Of a stretch of 64,000 nt of DNA, positions 1 through 10,397 are shown in pieces. The stretch's first letter is position 1, and each line of letters starts with the position of its first letter. The stretch lies in contig NZ_CP082922.1 of NCBI RefSeq assembly GCF_019931675.1, forward strand, positions 744,001 through 808,000, read 5' to 3'. The DNA is from Nocardioides rotundus (GTDB taxonomy: Bacteria; Actinomycetota; Actinomycetes; Propionibacteriales; Nocardioidaceae). The position numbers and the translations under genes were made by a program. The notes beneath the pieces are model-generated. The model did not search any database. It had not been told where the DNA came from and was given only the letters and a program-made list of their open reading frames with translations.

Positions 1-198
1 GCGGTGCCACCGCTGCTCCCGGCGCTGGAGGACGAGCACGCCGACGTGCGCAAGGCCGCGGTGATCGCGCTCTCCGAGCGGACCGGCGACGACCGTGCCG
101 TCGAGGCGCTCGAGCGGGCCACCAAGGACACCGACGCCGACGTGCGGGGCTATGCGCGGCGGGCCCTGCACGCCGCCTCTCGGGTCGCGGCGAGCTGA
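1..198 (+). CDS. HEAT-repeat protein, C-terminal fragment
   Basis: The reading frame is open from base 1 and ends in TGA at 196-198, so only the last 65 codons of a longer gene are present. The visible part holds two helical repeats of the HEAT/PBS-lyase type: LEDEHADVRKAAVIALSE followed by ATKDTDADVRGYARRAL, each with the D-x-x-V-R core typical of these repeats. Such repeats are protein-interaction scaffolds; the function of the whole protein cannot be read from this fragment. It converges on the amino acid permease. Assignment to the repeat family is solid; anything further is unknown. Confidence 0.75.
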   Translation, partial: AVPPLLPALEDEHADVRKAAVIALSERTGDDRAVEALERATKDTDADVRGYARRALHAASRVAAS

Positions 199-216
199 CT
201 GCCTCCGCCCGGAGGG

Positions 217-286
217 TTGTGGTGCGGCACCTACCAGATCCGGGGGCGGTGGCAGGGGACGTTGTGGTGCGTGCCCTACCAGATCC
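217..286. repeat. Imperfect 25-base direct repeat, 45-base period
   Basis: Two copies of a 25-base unit beginning TTGTGGTGCG and ending CTACCAGATCC lie at 217-241 and 262-286, differing at three adjacent bases. The first copy contains the small palindrome GGTGC-G-GCACC. They sit in the gap between the convergent HEAT gene and permease gene. No gene or terminator U-tract is visible in the gap (199-351). Function unknown. Confidence 0.6.
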
Positions 287-351
287 CGCGGGGTCTTCCT
301 GCGGGATGTGAGAGCACCCGCGTCACAACGCCCGCGCCTCGGCGAGCACCC

Positions 352-1581
352 TCACCGCCCGCGCACCACCAGCCGCCCGAGGAGACCGAGGGCGAGGACG
401 CCGAGTCCGACGGCGACCGAGACCCAGGGGAGGGTGAGGACGAGTACGGCGCACCCGACGAGCCCGAGCACATTGAGCGCCCGCGGCCAGCGCCGCTCGG
501 CGGGGGGCTGGCGCAGCGCGGAGAGGTTCGCGACGAAGTAGTAGACGAGCACCCCGCAGGAGGAGAAGCCGATCGCGCCGCGCAGGTCCGCGACGAGCAC
601 CAGGACCACGACGGCGGCGCCGATGGCGACCTGGGCGTGATCGGGGACCCGGTGCTCGGGGTGCACGTGCGCGAGGGTGGACGGGAGGTCGCGCTCGCGC
701 GCCATGGCCAACGAGGTGCGCCCGATCCCGGCCAGCAGCGCGAGCAGCGCACCGAGCGCCGCCGCGGCCGCGCCGACCCGCACCAGAGGCGACGCCCAGG
801 CGGCTCCGGCGGCCGTCGCCGCGTCCGCGATCGGGGTGGTCGACCCGGCGAGGTCCGCGCCGAGCACCCGGAGCACCGCCACCCCGACGACCGCGTAGAG
901 GACGACCGCGACCCCGAGCGCGATCAGGATGGCCCGGCCCAGCATCTCCGGCTGCCGTACCTCCTCGGCGAGGGTGGCGATCCGCGCGTACCCGGCGAAC
1001 GCGAAGAACAGCAGCCCCGCGGACTGGAGCACCCCCCAGGCGGAGCCGGAGGGGGCGGGTACGGCGGCCGGCGAGGCCGGCAGCACCACCGCGACCGCGA
1101 CCACCAGGGTGATCAGGGTGAGCGCGAGCAGGACCTGGCCGACTCGCGCGGTGCGGGTGACGCCCCACAGGTTCGCCAGCGTCAGCGCCACCACGGCCGC
1201 GACCGCGGCGAGCCGCTGCCAGACCGGCTCGCCGGGGACGGCGTACGCCGCGAACGTCATCGCCATCGCGGCGCACGACGCGGTCTTGCCGACGACGAAC
1301 CCCCACCCGGCGACGAAGCCCCACCAGGGGCCGAGCACCTCGCGGCCGAACAGGTACGTGCCGCCCGAGGACGGGTAGGTCTGCGCGAGCTGGGCCGAGG
1401 CGACCGCGTTGCAGAACGCGACGACCGCCGCGATCCCGAGCCCGACGAGCAGCAGTGAGCCGGCCGCCGTGGCCGCCGGCCCCCAGACGGCGAACACGCC
1501 CGCGCCGACCATCGCGGTGAGCCCCACGCTCACCGCGTCCCCCGTGCCGAGCCGCCTGGCGAGCTCCGGATGCTGCGTCAC
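352..1581 (-). CDS. APC superfamily amino acid permease
   Basis: This 409-residue, almost wholly hydrophobic protein is an amino acid-polyamine-organocation family permease, moving an unidentified amino acid or amine across the cytoplasmic membrane. The first membrane helix carries the family's unwound substrate site motif MVGAGVF (residues 24-30), and SSGGTYLFGRE (71-81) matches the conserved loop after helix 2. About eleven or twelve membrane segments can be counted. The GTG at 1581 gives the typical short N-terminus just before helix 1; the frame runs further upstream but that part overlaps the HIT gene. The HIT gene lies 14 bases upstream on the same strand, so the two are probably co-transcribed. 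Substrate cannot be predicted. Confidence 0.85.
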   Translation of the reverse strand: MTQHPELARRLGTGDAVSVGLTAMVGAGVFAVWGPAATAAGSLLLVGLGIAAVVAFCNAVASAQLAQTYPSSGGTYLFGREVLGPWWGFVAGWGFVVGKTASCAAMAMTFAAYAVPGEPVWQRLAAVAAVVALTLANLWGVTRTARVGQVLLALTLITLVVAVAVVLPASPAAVPAPSGSAWGVLQSAGLLFFAFAGYARIATLAEEVRQPEMLGRAILIALGVAVVLYAVVGVAVLRVLGADLAGSTTPIADAATAAGAAWASPLVRVGAAAAALGALLALLAGIGRTSLAMARERDLPSTLAHVHPEHRVPDHAQVAIGAAVVVLVLVADLRGAIGFSSCGVLVYYFVANLSALRQPPAERRWPRALNVLGLVGCAVLVLTLPWVSVAVGLGVLALGLLGRLVVRGR

Positions 1582-1595
1582 GACACCATGGTGGC

Positions 1596-2033
1596 CTAGC
1601 TCGCCGACCGTGCGAGACGCGCCCGGAGGAGCCCGGCCATCCGCTCCGCCTCGGCCGGGTCGCAGCCCGGTTCGTCGACCAGCGTGGCCACGAGGAAGCG
1701 TGGCCCGCGCAGTGGCCCCTCCCACCAGGGGATCAGCCAGACGTGGAAGTGGGGGAAGCGATCCATGGTGGCCCACTGGTACACCCGGTCGCACCCCGTG
1801 ACCTCGCGGATGGCGGCGGTCAGCCGGCCGAGGGCGTGGGAGTACGTCGCCGCCTCGGTGTCGTTGAACACCGACGGGTCGAGCACGTGTCGCCGCGCCT
1901 CCAGGATCACCGTCCCCGGCGGTCCGTAGGCGGCCGGAGCGTGCCCGGCACGCCAGACCCCGTCGTCGATCAGCCACCCACCCGGCGCTGGCTCGGTCCG
2001 GGCCTCCTCGGAGCAGAACCAGCAGGTGTCCAT
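1596..2033 (-). CDS. HIT-like nucleotide-binding protein
   Basis: A 145-residue protein of the histidine-triad superfamily. The hallmark region is PHFHVWLIPWW (residues 94-104): the first two histidines of the HxHxHxx motif are present (H95, H97), but the third position is Trp99. The third histidine is the usual nucleophile in HIT hydrolases, so catalysis may be lost or altered. A CWFC pair at residues 4-7 could bind a metal, as in many HIT proteins. ATG at 2033 opens the frame at this CxxC. It stands head-to-head with eno and just upstream of the permease. Family placement is firm, activity is not. Confidence 0.8.
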   Translation of the reverse strand: MDTCWFCSEEARTEPAPGGWLIDDGVWRAGHAPAAYGPPGTVILEARRHVLDPSVFNDTEAATYSHALGRLTAAIREVTGCDRVYQWATMDRFPHFHVWLIPWWEGPLRGPRFLVATLVDEPGCDPAEAERMAGLLRARLARSAS

Positions 2034-2150
2034 GCGAGGAGTGTGGCGCGTTCCGCATTCGCCCGCTTGATCAAGTTCGCCGAGCCGGGACCGGCCGGGA
2101 CCGAGCCGGGCACGCCGCGGGTGCTCCCTGCGTTGTACGCGCGCCGCCAT

Positions 2151-3476
<1,326 letters not shown>

Positions 3477-3481
3477 CCCGC

Positions 3482-4117
3482 ATGGCGGAGCGCCGTACCT
3501 CCGGCCCCGGGCGCAAGACGCCCCCGGGCGGGAAGGCGCGCGCCCGCAGCCGCACGACGACCACCGGCTCCACGCCGCGGGTCACTGACTCCGGCCCTCA
3601 TCGCTGGTCGAGCCCCCAACGCTGGTCGAGCCCCCAACGCTGGTCGAGCCTGTCGAGACCACCCACGACCGGCCGCCGCCGCCCCCGGCTCACCGGCCGG
3701 GCGATGGTGCTGGTCCTGGTGGTCGCGGTGCTGATGGCCTCCTACGCCTCCAGCCTGCGCGCCTACCTCCAGCAGCGGGACCAGATCAGCGACCTCAAGG
3801 CCGAGATCGCCATGCGTGAGAAGGCGATCGGCGAGCTCGAGCGGGAGAAGCGCCGCTGGGAGGACCCGGCGTATCTGCGGCAGCAGGCCCGGCAGCGGTT
3901 CGGCTACGTGATGCCGGGTGAGCGCTCCTTCGTGGTCGTCGACGAGAACGGCGACCCGGTCACCGGGCGGGCTCTCGACGACCCCGAGGACGTCGTGCGC
4001 GAGGAGCCCACGGCCTGGTGGGACAACGCCTGGGGGTCGGTCCGGCTCGCCGGGAACCCGCCCCAGGTCAAGCCGGGAGACCAGACGCTGCCCGACGTGA
4101 TCGGTCCCCGCGGGTGA
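3482..4117 (+). CDS. FtsB/DivIC septum formation initiator
   Basis: A 211-residue bitopic cell-division protein. After a basic, Ser/Thr/Pro-rich cytoplasmic tail (1-73) comes one membrane helix (about 75-92), a coiled coil (97-127, QRDQISDLKAEIAMREKAIG), and the DivIC-type motif DPAYLRQQARQRFGYVMPGE (128-147). The family forms a complex with FtsL and FtsQ at the septum. It starts five bases after eno and overlaps the next gene by four bases. The tail contains RWSSPQ-RWSSPQ-RWSSLS (41-58), encoded by three copies of a dispersed genomic palindrome that has invaded the reading frame (see repeat at 3603-3661). The start at ATG 3482 is the only sensible one after eno. Confidence 0.9.
   Translation: MAERRTSGPGRKTPPGGKARARSRTTTTGSTPRVTDSGPHRWSSPQRWSSPQRWSSLSRPPTTGRRRPRLTGRAMVLVLVVAVLMASYASSLRAYLQQRDQISDLKAEIAMREKAIGELEREKRRWEDPAYLRQQARQRFGYVMPGERSFVVVDENGDPVTGRALDDPEDVVREEPTAWWDNAWGSVRLAGNPPQVKPGDQTLPDVIGPRG
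3603..3661. repeat. Dispersed palindrome array inside ftsB
   Basis: Two exact 18-base units beginning GCTGGTCGAG (3603-3620 and 3621-3638) are followed by a full copy of the palindrome TGGTCGAGCC-TGTCGAGACCA (3641-3661). The same palindrome recurs in the intergenic stretch at 26365-26436. Because each unit is 18 bases the reading frame of ftsB is kept. Confidence 0.85.
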
Positions 4118-4626
4118 GCCTGGACCCCCGGGACGAGGCGATCGTGCGCGCCCAGCTCGGTCGCCCCCCGCGCGGCAGCCACGAGGTCGGCCACCGCTGC
4201 CCCTGCGGTAACCCGGACGTGGTGACCACCGAGCCGCGACTGCCCAACGGGACGCCGTTCCCCACCACCTACTACCTCACCTGCCCTCGGGCGAGCTCCC
4301 GGATCGGCACCCTCGAGGGCTCGGGCCTGATGACCGAGATGACCCAGCGACTGCGCGACGACCCCGAGCTGGCGGCGGCCTACCGCAGAGCGCACGAGGC
4401 CTACCTCGCCGACCGGGACGAGCTGGCCCGGGTCACCGGGCACGACGTACCCGAGATCGCGGGCGTCACCGCCGGCGGGATGCCGGACCGGGTCAAGTGC
4501 CTGCACGTGCTCGCCGCCCACGCGCTGGCCGCCGGCCGCGGGGTCAACCCGCTGGGCGACGAGGTGCTCGACCTGCTCGGCGACTGGTGGAGCGAGGGTC
4601 CCTGCGTGACCGTGGAGGACGCGTGA
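4114..4626 (+). CDS. DUF501 family protein
   Basis: A 170-residue protein of family DUF501, found almost always between a divIC/ftsB gene and a ppx gene in actinobacteria, as here. Typical family traits visible are the N-terminal [10 protein letters not shown], the CPCGNPDVV cysteine pair, the TYYLTCP segment, and the late [13 protein letters not shown] stretch. Its biochemical role is unknown. GTG at 4114 overlaps the ftsB stop (GTGA), and its own stop overlaps the ppx start in the same manner, so translation is coupled. Confidence 0.92.
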   Translation: MSLDPRDEAIVRAQLGRPPRGSHEVGHRCPCGNPDVVTTEPRLPNGTPFPTTYYLTCPRASSRIGTLEGSGLMTEMTQRLRDDPELAAAYRRAHEAYLADRDELARVTGHDVPEIAGVTAGGMPDRVKCLHVLAAHALAAGRGVNPLGDEVLDLLGDWWSEGPCVTVEDA

Positions 4627-5537
4627 GCGCGGTCGGCGCGATCGACTGCGGCACCAACTCGATCAAGCTGCTGATCGGCGACCTGCCCGACGTCGCGGTG
4701 CGCGAGTCCCGCGTGGTCCGGCTCGGAGCCGGCGTCGACACCACCGGCGAGCTGTCGGAGGAGGCACTGGCCCGCACCTTCGACGCGATCGACGAGTTCG
4801 CCGCCCTGCTGCGGGAGCACGACGTCGCCCAGGACCGGATCCGCTTCTGCGCCACCTCGGCCACCCGGGACGCCCGCAACGCGGCGGTCTTCACCGACGG
4901 CGTGCGCGAGCGTCTCGGCGTGGACGTCGAGGTGCTCTCGGGGGAGGAGGAGGCGGCCCTCGTCTACGCCGGTGCCACCCGCGCGCTCGAGCCGAGCCCA
5001 CCCGACCCGGTGCTGGTGGTCGACATCGGCGGCGGCTCCACCGAGTTGGTGCTCGGCACGGCCGGCACCCCGGACGCCGCGGTCTCCCTGGACATCGGCT
5101 CGGTCCGGCTGCACGAGCGCTATCTCCACGACGACCCGCCGACGACCGCGCAGACCCGGGCCTGCGCCGCGGACGTCGACGCCGCCCTCGACGGCAGCGG
5201 CCTGGACCTCGCCTCGGCTCGCACCGTGATCGGCACGTCCGGGACGATCAAGACGCTCGCCGCGGGGCTGATGGACCTGCCGGCCTTCGACCGGGACGCG
5301 ATCGACGGAGCCACCCCGCTCGTCGCCGCCACGCACCGCTTCGTCGACCGCATGCTCGCGATGTCGGTCGCCGAGCGGCTCCGGCTGCCCTGGCTGCACC
5401 CCGGCCGCGCCGACGTGATCGGGGCCGGGGCGATCATCTGGTCGCGGATCCTGGCCCGCACCCGGGTGGAGCGGTACGTCGTCTCCGAGGCCGACATCCT
5501 CTACGGCATCGCCTGGTCGATCGCCGACCCGTCGTGA
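4623..5537 (+). CDS. Ppx/GppA exopolyphosphatase family protein
   Basis: A 304-residue member of the Ppx/GppA family (ASKHA fold), which removes phosphate from inorganic polyphosphate or the 5' phosphate of pppGpp. Motifs include the N-terminal phosphate-binding loop [15 protein letters not shown], the [12 protein letters not shown] segment, the second phosphate loop [14 protein letters not shown], and [12 protein letters not shown]. It is the short, two-domain form without the C-terminal HD domain, like the mycobacterial enzymes. GTG at 4623 overlaps DUF501 by four bases and its stop overlaps the UDG start in the same way. Confidence 0.92.
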   Translation: MSAVGAIDCGTNSIKLLIGDLPDVAVRESRVVRLGAGVDTTGELSEEALARTFDAIDEFAALLREHDVAQDRIRFCATSATRDARNAAVFTDGVRERLGVDVEVLSGEEEAALVYAGATRALEPSPPDPVLVVDIGGGSTELVLGTAGTPDAAVSLDIGSVRLHERYLHDDPPTTAQTRACAADVDAALDGSGLDLASARTVIGTSGTIKTLAAGLMDLPAFDRDAIDGATPLVAATHRFVDRMLAMSVAERLRLPWLHPGRADVIGAGAIIWSRILARTRVERYVVSEADILYGIAWSIADPS

Positions 5538-6388
5538 CCACCGATCCGCACCCGGTCACCGGCGAGCGGTTCCCCAGCCCGGTCCCGCCGGGCACCGGCT
5601 GGCCGGAGGACCCGGCCGCGCCGGACACGCCGGTGGCCCGCACTCCGGCCCAGGTACGCCGCCTCGCGGACACCGACGACCTGGCCGAGCTCGACGCCCG
5701 GGTGAGCGTGTGCTCCGCCTGCCCGCGGCTGGTCCGCTGGCGCGAGCAGGTGGCGGTCGAGCGGCGCGCGAGCTTCGCCGACCAGCCCTACTGGGGCCGG
5801 CCGATCGCGGGCTGGGGCGACCCCGCGCCGGAGATACTGATCGTCGGCCTGGCCCCGGCCGCCCAGGGCGGCAACCGCACCGGGCGGGTCTTCACCGGCG
5901 ACTCCAGCGGCGACTGGCTCTTCGCCTCCCTGCACCGCACCGGGCTGGCCCGGCAGGCCGCCTCCGTGCACGCCGGCGACGGGCAGGCGCTGGTCGGGGC
6001 ACGGATGGTCGCCACGGTCCGCTGCGCGCCGCCGCAGAACAAGCCCACCCCGCGGGAGCGGGACACCTGTGAGCCGTGGCTGGCCCAGGAGGTGCGGCTG
6101 GTCGCCCCGTCGCTGCGGGTCGTGGTGGCGCTGGGCGCCTACGGCTGGGCGGGGGCGCTGCGCGGGCTGGCGGCCGCCGGGTTCGCCGTACCGAAGCCGA
6201 AGCCGCGGTTCGCGCACGCCGCCGAGGTGACGCTGGGGGACGAGGCGCGGACGGTCACGCTGCTGGGCTGCTACCACCCCAGCCAGCACAACACCTTCAC
6301 CGGCCGGCTGACCGAGCCGATGCTGGACGCGGTCTTCACCCGCGCTCGGTCTCTGGCAGCCGCACGTCGGTCCGAGACCCCGCCGTGA
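5534..6388 (+). CDS. Family 5-type uracil-DNA glycosylase
   Basis: A 284-residue iron-sulfur uracil-DNA glycosylase of the type B (family 5) group, removing uracil and other deaminated bases from DNA. Motif A reads [19 protein letters not shown], with Ala where other families have a catalytic Asp or Asn, which is the type B hallmark. The first cluster cysteines are in [13 protein letters not shown], others in [21 protein letters not shown], and the late motif is [18 protein letters not shown] at 5534 overlaps ppx. The last 53 bases overlap the 3' end of the convergent PBP gene. Confidence 0.92.
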   Translation: MTTDPHPVTGERFPSPVPPGTGWPEDPAAPDTPVARTPAQVRRLADTDDLAELDARVSVCSACPRLVRWREQVAVERRASFADQPYWGRPIAGWGDPAPEILIVGLAPAAQGGNRTGRVFTGDSSGDWLFASLHRTGLARQAASVHAGDGQALVGARMVATVRCAPPQNKPTPRERDTCEPWLAQEVRLVAPSLRVVVALGAYGWAGALRGLAAAGFAVPKPKPRFAHAAEVTLGDEARTVTLLGCYHPSQHNTFTGRLTEPMLDAVFTRARSLAAARRSETPP

Positions 6389-8606
6389 GCACCAGCGACA
6401 CCTCCGACTCCGGCCCGAGGTAGGTGCCGGCGGCCGGCGTCGTCCGCTGCACCACGTTGGGGCTCAGCAGGTCGTCGGGCGAGGCGCGCCGGTCGGCCAC
6501 CCGCACCCGGAAGCCGGCCTCGTCCAGGGCCCGGAAGGCGTCGGCGGGGGAGAGGCCGCGTACGTCGGGCACGACGGTCCCCGACGCGGTTCCGGAGGGC
6601 GGGGCGAACTGCTCCACGGGCAGCCCCCGGTGCAGGCCGAGCATGATCTTCTGCCAGATCGGGCCGGCGACCAGGCCGCCGTAGGCCTGGGCGATGTAGG
6701 TGCCGTTGGCGTAGAAGTTGCGCAGGGGGTAGGCGAACCCGCCTCGCGGGTCGCCGACCCAGACGGCCGTGGCGAACTGCGGGGTGTAGCCGGAGAACCA
6801 GACCGCCGCGTTGTTCTGCGTGGTGCCGGTCTTGCCGGCGGCCGGGCGGCCGATGGACTGGGCGGAGCCGGTGCGCGCGGGGTCGGGGCCGTCGATGACG
6901 CCCTGCATGACGTCGGCGACGGTGTCGGCCACCGACGGCTGGATCGCCTGGGTGCAGTTGGCGTCCGGCACCTCCAACTCCCGGCCGCGGGGCCCGGTCA
7001 CCGCGTCGATCGCGATCGGCCGGCAGGAGACGCCGTGCGCGGCGAAGGTGGCATAGGCGCTGGCGAGCTGGAGCGGGGAGACCTCGTAGACGCCGAGGGT
7101 GAGCGCGGCGTCCCGCTCGGTGATCGCCCGCTCGCCCGACCGCGGGATCCCGGTGAAGCCGAGGCGCTCGGCCATGGCGGCGACGTTGAGCACCCCGACG
7201 TCGTGCTGCAGCGCCAGGGCGTAGGTGTTGGAGGACCGGGCGATGCCGGCGTAGGCGTCGAGGTAGCCCGAGCCGCTGCTGCCGAAGTTCTGGAACCCCG
7301 AGCCGGGGTAGTTCTGGTCCGCGGGGGCGTAGACGGGCGGGGCGTAGATCGCGCTGTTCGGGTCGTAGCCGCGCTCCAGCGCCGCCGCCAGGGTGATCGG
7401 CTTGAAGTTCGACCCCGGCTGCATCGCCACCGCGTCGGGCAGCAGGACCTGGGTCTTGTCGAACTCGCCCTTCTTCGGCACGCCGAAGGTGCGGTTGACC
7501 GCGAAGGTGATCACCCGCCCGGTGCCGGGCTCGACGGTGACCGCGGCGGCCGCGACCCGGTTGTCGCGACCGAGCGCGTCGTCGACCGCCTTCTGCGCGA
7601 TGTCCTGGGCCTTCGGGTCCAGGCTGGTCTTGATCGTCAGCCCGCCGCGGTAGAGCAGCTCGGCGCGCTGGGCCGCGGTCCGGCCGAACGCGGGGTCCTT
7701 GGCGATCCACTCCTTGACGTACTGGCAGAAGAACGGGTAGCGCGCGCTGGTGCAGCCGTTCGGCGCCTCGGTGATCCTCAGCCCGAGCGGCGCCTTCTTG
7801 AAGCGGGCCAGCTCGCGGTCGGTGATCATCCCTTGGGCGTTCATCACCGACAGCACGGTGTTGCGGCGGGCCTGCGCGGCCGCGGGGTCCTCGGTGGGGT
7901 CCAGCGCCGTGGGGTTCTTCACCACGCCGGCCAGCATCGCCGCCTGCGGCACGGTCAGCTCGCTCGCGTCCACGTCGAAGTAGTGACGGGCGGCCGCCCC
8001 CACGCCGTACGCCCCGTCGCCGAAGTAGGAGATGTTCAGGTAGCCCTGGAGGATCTGCTCCTTGGTCATCTGCTTCTCGACCGCGGTCGCCAGCCGGGCC
8101 TCGCGCAGCTTGCGCTGGTAGGAGGCCTGCGAGGCGGCCTCGCGACCCTCCTCGGTCTCGGCGGCGTTGGCCAGCACGTTCTTGACGTACTGCTGGGTGA
8201 TGGTGGAGCCGCCCTGGGTGTCGTCGCCGAGGGCGTTGTTGACGAAGGCTCGCGCGATGCCGCGGATGTCGACGCCGCCGTGCCGCCAGAAGCGGTTGTC
8301 CTCGATCGCCACCGCCGCCTGGCGCATCGGGCGGGAGATCTCGTCGTACTCCACCGGGAAGCGGTTCTCGGAGTAGAACTCCGCGATCACGCTGCCGTCG
8401 GCCGCCAGGATCTTCGACCGGCTCGGAGCCGGCCTCTCGGGCAGCTTCGCGGGGAGGTCGCGCCAATAGCGCGCGGCCGCGTTGACGGTCATCGCGCCGG
8501 TGGTCGCGAAGGGGACGGTCAGCACCGCGGCGATCAGCGCGAGCGCCGCCAAGGCGAGGACCCCGTGACGCAGCGCCTGACGGCGCTCGGCACCCTCCTG
8601 CGGCAC
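6336..8606 (-). CDS. Class A penicillin-binding protein with PASTA domain
   Basis: A 756-residue bifunctional peptidoglycan synthase. One membrane anchor (about 16-34) is followed by a GT51 glycosyltransferase domain ([11 protein letters not shown] 101-111, with Glu102; [12 protein letters not shown] 132-143), then a transpeptidase domain with the three classical motifs: S399-N-F-K402, S458-S-N460, and K592-T-G. A C-terminal PASTA domain (about 680-745, [20 protein letters not shown]) should bind peptidoglycan. It polymerises glycan strands and cross-links peptides outside the membrane. Architecture matches actinobacterial PonA proteins. It is divergent from the 8675 gene and overlaps UDG tail-to-tail. 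Confidence 0.95.
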   Translation of the reverse strand: MPQEGAERRQALRHGVLALAALALIAAVLTVPFATTGAMTVNAAARYWRDLPAKLPERPAPSRSKILAADGSVIAEFYSENRFPVEYDEISRPMRQAAVAIEDNRFWRHGGVDIRGIARAFVNNALGDDTQGGSTITQQYVKNVLANAAETEEGREAASQASYQRKLREARLATAVEKQMTKEQILQGYLNISYFGDGAYGVGAAARHYFDVDASELTVPQAAMLAGVVKNPTALDPTEDPAAAQARRNTVLSVMNAQGMITDRELARFKKAPLGLRITEAPNGCTSARYPFFCQYVKEWIAKDPAFGRTAAQRAELLYRGGLTIKTSLDPKAQDIAQKAVDDALGRDNRVAAAAVTVEPGTGRVITFAVNRTFGVPKKGEFDKTQVLLPDAVAMQPGSNFKPITLAAALERGYDPNSAIYAPPVYAPADQNYPGSGFQNFGSSGSGYLDAYAGIARSSNTYALALQHDVGVLNVAAMAERLGFTGIPRSGERAITERDAALTLGVYEVSPLQLASAYATFAAHGVSCRPIAIDAVTGPRGRELEVPDANCTQAIQPSVADTVADVMQGVIDGPDPARTGSAQSIGRPAAGKTGTTQNNAAVWFSGYTPQFATAVWVGDPRGGFAYPLRNFYANGTYIAQAYGGLVAGPIWQKIMLGLHRGLPVEQFAPPSGTASGTVVPDVRGLSPADAFRALDEAGFRVRVADRRASPDDLLSPNVVQRTTPAAGTYLGPESEVSLVLTAGSRTDVRLPETERG

Positions 8607-8660
8607 GCGGCTCTCCTCCTCCTGGGCTCGCCCCGACTTCGCGGTGGGGCTCGGGCTGCC

Positions 8661-8666
8661 TACGAT
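8661..8666 (+). promoter_or_regulatory. -10 element, leaderless start of 8675 gene
   Basis: TACGAT ends 8 bases before the GTG at 8675. This spacing implies transcription starts at the GTG, supporting it over the in-frame TTG at 8666. Confidence 0.5.
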
Positions 8667-8674
8667 TGTCCACG

Positions 8675-10282
8675 GTGACCGAGAATCCGACGAAACGCCC
8701 GCCCGAGTCCTGGCAGCGAGCAGCGCTCGCCCTGGGGCTCGGTGTCCTCGTCGTCGCCGTCGTCCTGACCCTGGCCATCATCGGTGTGGCGCCCTGGCTG
8801 TCCTTCGCCGTGCCCGGCGAGGAGCAGGCCGAGGGCCCGGCCCCGGCCGCCGCGACGAGCAGCGGGCCGGCTCTCGCCGGCGCGTCCGCGGCCGAGCAGG
8901 TCGTGCGCCGGGTCGCGGACGTGCAGCCGGAGCAGCTGAGGGAGTGGCGCCGGCTGGACAGCTCGGCGGTGACGACCAGCTCGTTCGGGCTGGGCTGCGA
9001 CCCGGTCGGCGACATCGCCCCCGCGATCGCGCGCACGGTGAACTGGTACGACGAGAAGTCCGGCCGCTCCCTGGCGGTGCAGGTCGCCGCGTACCCGGCC
9101 GGCGGGGGCTCGGTCGCGCTGCAGGCCGCGGACGCGGTGGCATCGGACCCCTCCTGCTCCGGCGTCTACACCTCCACCGGGCTCTCCGAGCTGGGCGTGG
9201 ACGCGACCGAGCTCACGTCGAGCCGCACGGTGGCCCAGCTGTGGCGCCGCGGCGACGTGGTGGTCACCGCCAGCGCCCGGACCTCCGACGGCCCGGAGGA
9301 CCCCGGCTCGCACGAGCAGGCGCTCCGCGAGCTGGACCGCGTGCTGGCCGACGCCCTGGTGGGCGTCTGCGCCAACCCGGACGGCGAGTCGTCGCGCGCC
9401 CGCTCGCCGTACCTGGACCGAGCCAACTACCACGGCCGCCAGGTCACCGAGAAGGTCGAGCGCGGTGACATGGACGTGCCGAGCCCGACGCCGCCGTCGG
9501 GGGCGCAGAAGGTGCCGGTACCGGCGCCGGACCTGCCGATCCCGGCGGTGCCGGAGCGGCCGGCGACCCCGCAGCCGCTGCCCACGGAGGGCCCCGTCGC
9601 GCTCCCGGAGTATCAGTACGCCCCCGCGGCGCCGGACGCACCGACCCGTCCGCCGATGGAGACGACCGCGCCGAAGCGGATCCCCGACCCGGTCGGCCCG
9701 GGGTGCGGCTGGGACTTCACCGGCCAGCAGCCGCCGCACTTCGACCAGGAGAAGGCCGACGCGGAGCTGCAGCGCGCGGTGGACCGCGCCCGGGGCGACC
9801 TGCGGCGTCAGTGGCGGGCCTGGCCGGGTGAGCAGGCGGACTATTTCGGGGAGTACGCCGCCTACCGGGCCGCCGTGGAGGACTACGAGGTCTATGCCGC
9901 CGAGGTGAGCGAGGTGGCCTCGGCGTGGAACGTGATCTGGGGCGCCCGCAACCGCTACTACGCCGCGCTGGACTCCTGGCGCGGTCAGCAGCAGGCCCGG
10001 CGGACCTTCTTCGATCGCCAGGACGCGGCCCGGCAGCGCTACCGCCAGGCGGTACGCGACTGCGAGCGTCGCAAGCGCGAGGCCGAGCAGGAGGCGCAGG
10101 AGCCCAGCGACGACCCGTCGGCCTCGGGCAGCGCGAGCGCGGAGCCGGAGCCGGAGCCCGAGCCGAAGCCGGTCCGGTGCGACCCGAAGCGCCCCGGGAT
10201 CCTGGGCGACTCCCCGCCGACCGTCGGCTCCTCTCCCGTGCCCGACCCGGAGGCCCAGCTCCCCGCCGGGAGCGGTCGCTGA
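8675..10282 (+). CDS. Membrane-anchored Pro-rich protein, unknown
   Basis: Not recognised. From the GTG at 8675 the product is 535 residues. A cytoplasmic N-terminus is followed by one membrane helix (about 17-40), then an extracellular domain of roughly 190 residues with several cysteines (GLGCDPVGD, ASDPSCSGVY, GVCANPDGE) that looks like a compact disulfide-bonded fold. Next comes a Pro-rich linker of about 80 residues, a charged alpha-helical segment rich in Arg, Gln, Tyr and Trp (about 355-465), and an acidic tail with EPEPEPEPKP. It is divergent from the class A PBP and followed by a tRNA gene. A cell-envelope role is a guess from topology and position. Confidence 0.7.
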   Translation: MTENPTKRPPESWQRAALALGLGVLVVAVVLTLAIIGVAPWLSFAVPGEEQAEGPAPAAATSSGPALAGASAAEQVVRRVADVQPEQLREWRRLDSSAVTTSSFGLGCDPVGDIAPAIARTVNWYDEKSGRSLAVQVAAYPAGGGSVALQAADAVASDPSCSGVYTSTGLSELGVDATELTSSRTVAQLWRRGDVVVTASARTSDGPEDPGSHEQALRELDRVLADALVGVCANPDGESSRARSPYLDRANYHGRQVTEKVERGDMDVPSPTPPSGAQKVPVPAPDLPIPAVPERPATPQPLPTEGPVALPEYQYAPAAPDAPTRPPMETTAPKRIPDPVGPGCGWDFTGQQPPHFDQEKADAELQRAVDRARGDLRRQWRAWPGEQADYFGEYAAYRAAVEDYEVYAAEVSEVASAWNVIWGARNRYYAALDSWRGQQQARRTFFDRQDAARQRYRQAVRDCERRKREAEQEAQEPSDDPSASGSASAEPEPEPEPKPVRCDPKRPGILGDSPPTVGSSPVPDPEAQLPAGSGR

Positions 10283-10323
10283 GCCGGTGGGCCTAGGCTC
10301 GGCGGAGCCCGCCCCTGGGCGTG

Positions 10324-10397
10324 GCCCCCGTATCCCAATCGGCAGAGGAAGCCGACTTAAAATCGGCGCAGTCTGGGTTCGAGTCCCAGCGGGGGCA
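10324..10397 (+). tRNA. tRNA-Leu (anticodon UAA), short variable loop
   Basis: A 74-base cloverleaf: acceptor arms GCCCCCG (10324-10330) and CGGGGGC (10390-10396) with discriminator A10397; anticodon stem GCCGA/TCGGC around loop CTTAAAA, giving anticodon UAA; T arm CTGGG-TTCGAGT-CCCAG. The D-loop AATCGGCAGA and anticodon loop resemble ordinary bacterial tRNA-Leu(UAA). The variable region between the anticodon and T stems is only about five bases, whereas tRNA-Leu is normally a class II tRNA with a long extra arm. No CCA is encoded. It would read UUA codons, which are rare in this genome. Confidence 0.88.

Noticed and set aside
6271..9036. Long minus-strand frame overlapping the PBP in another frame
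   Set aside because: Composition is low complexity and Arg-rich; the PBP frame carries all catalytic motifs.
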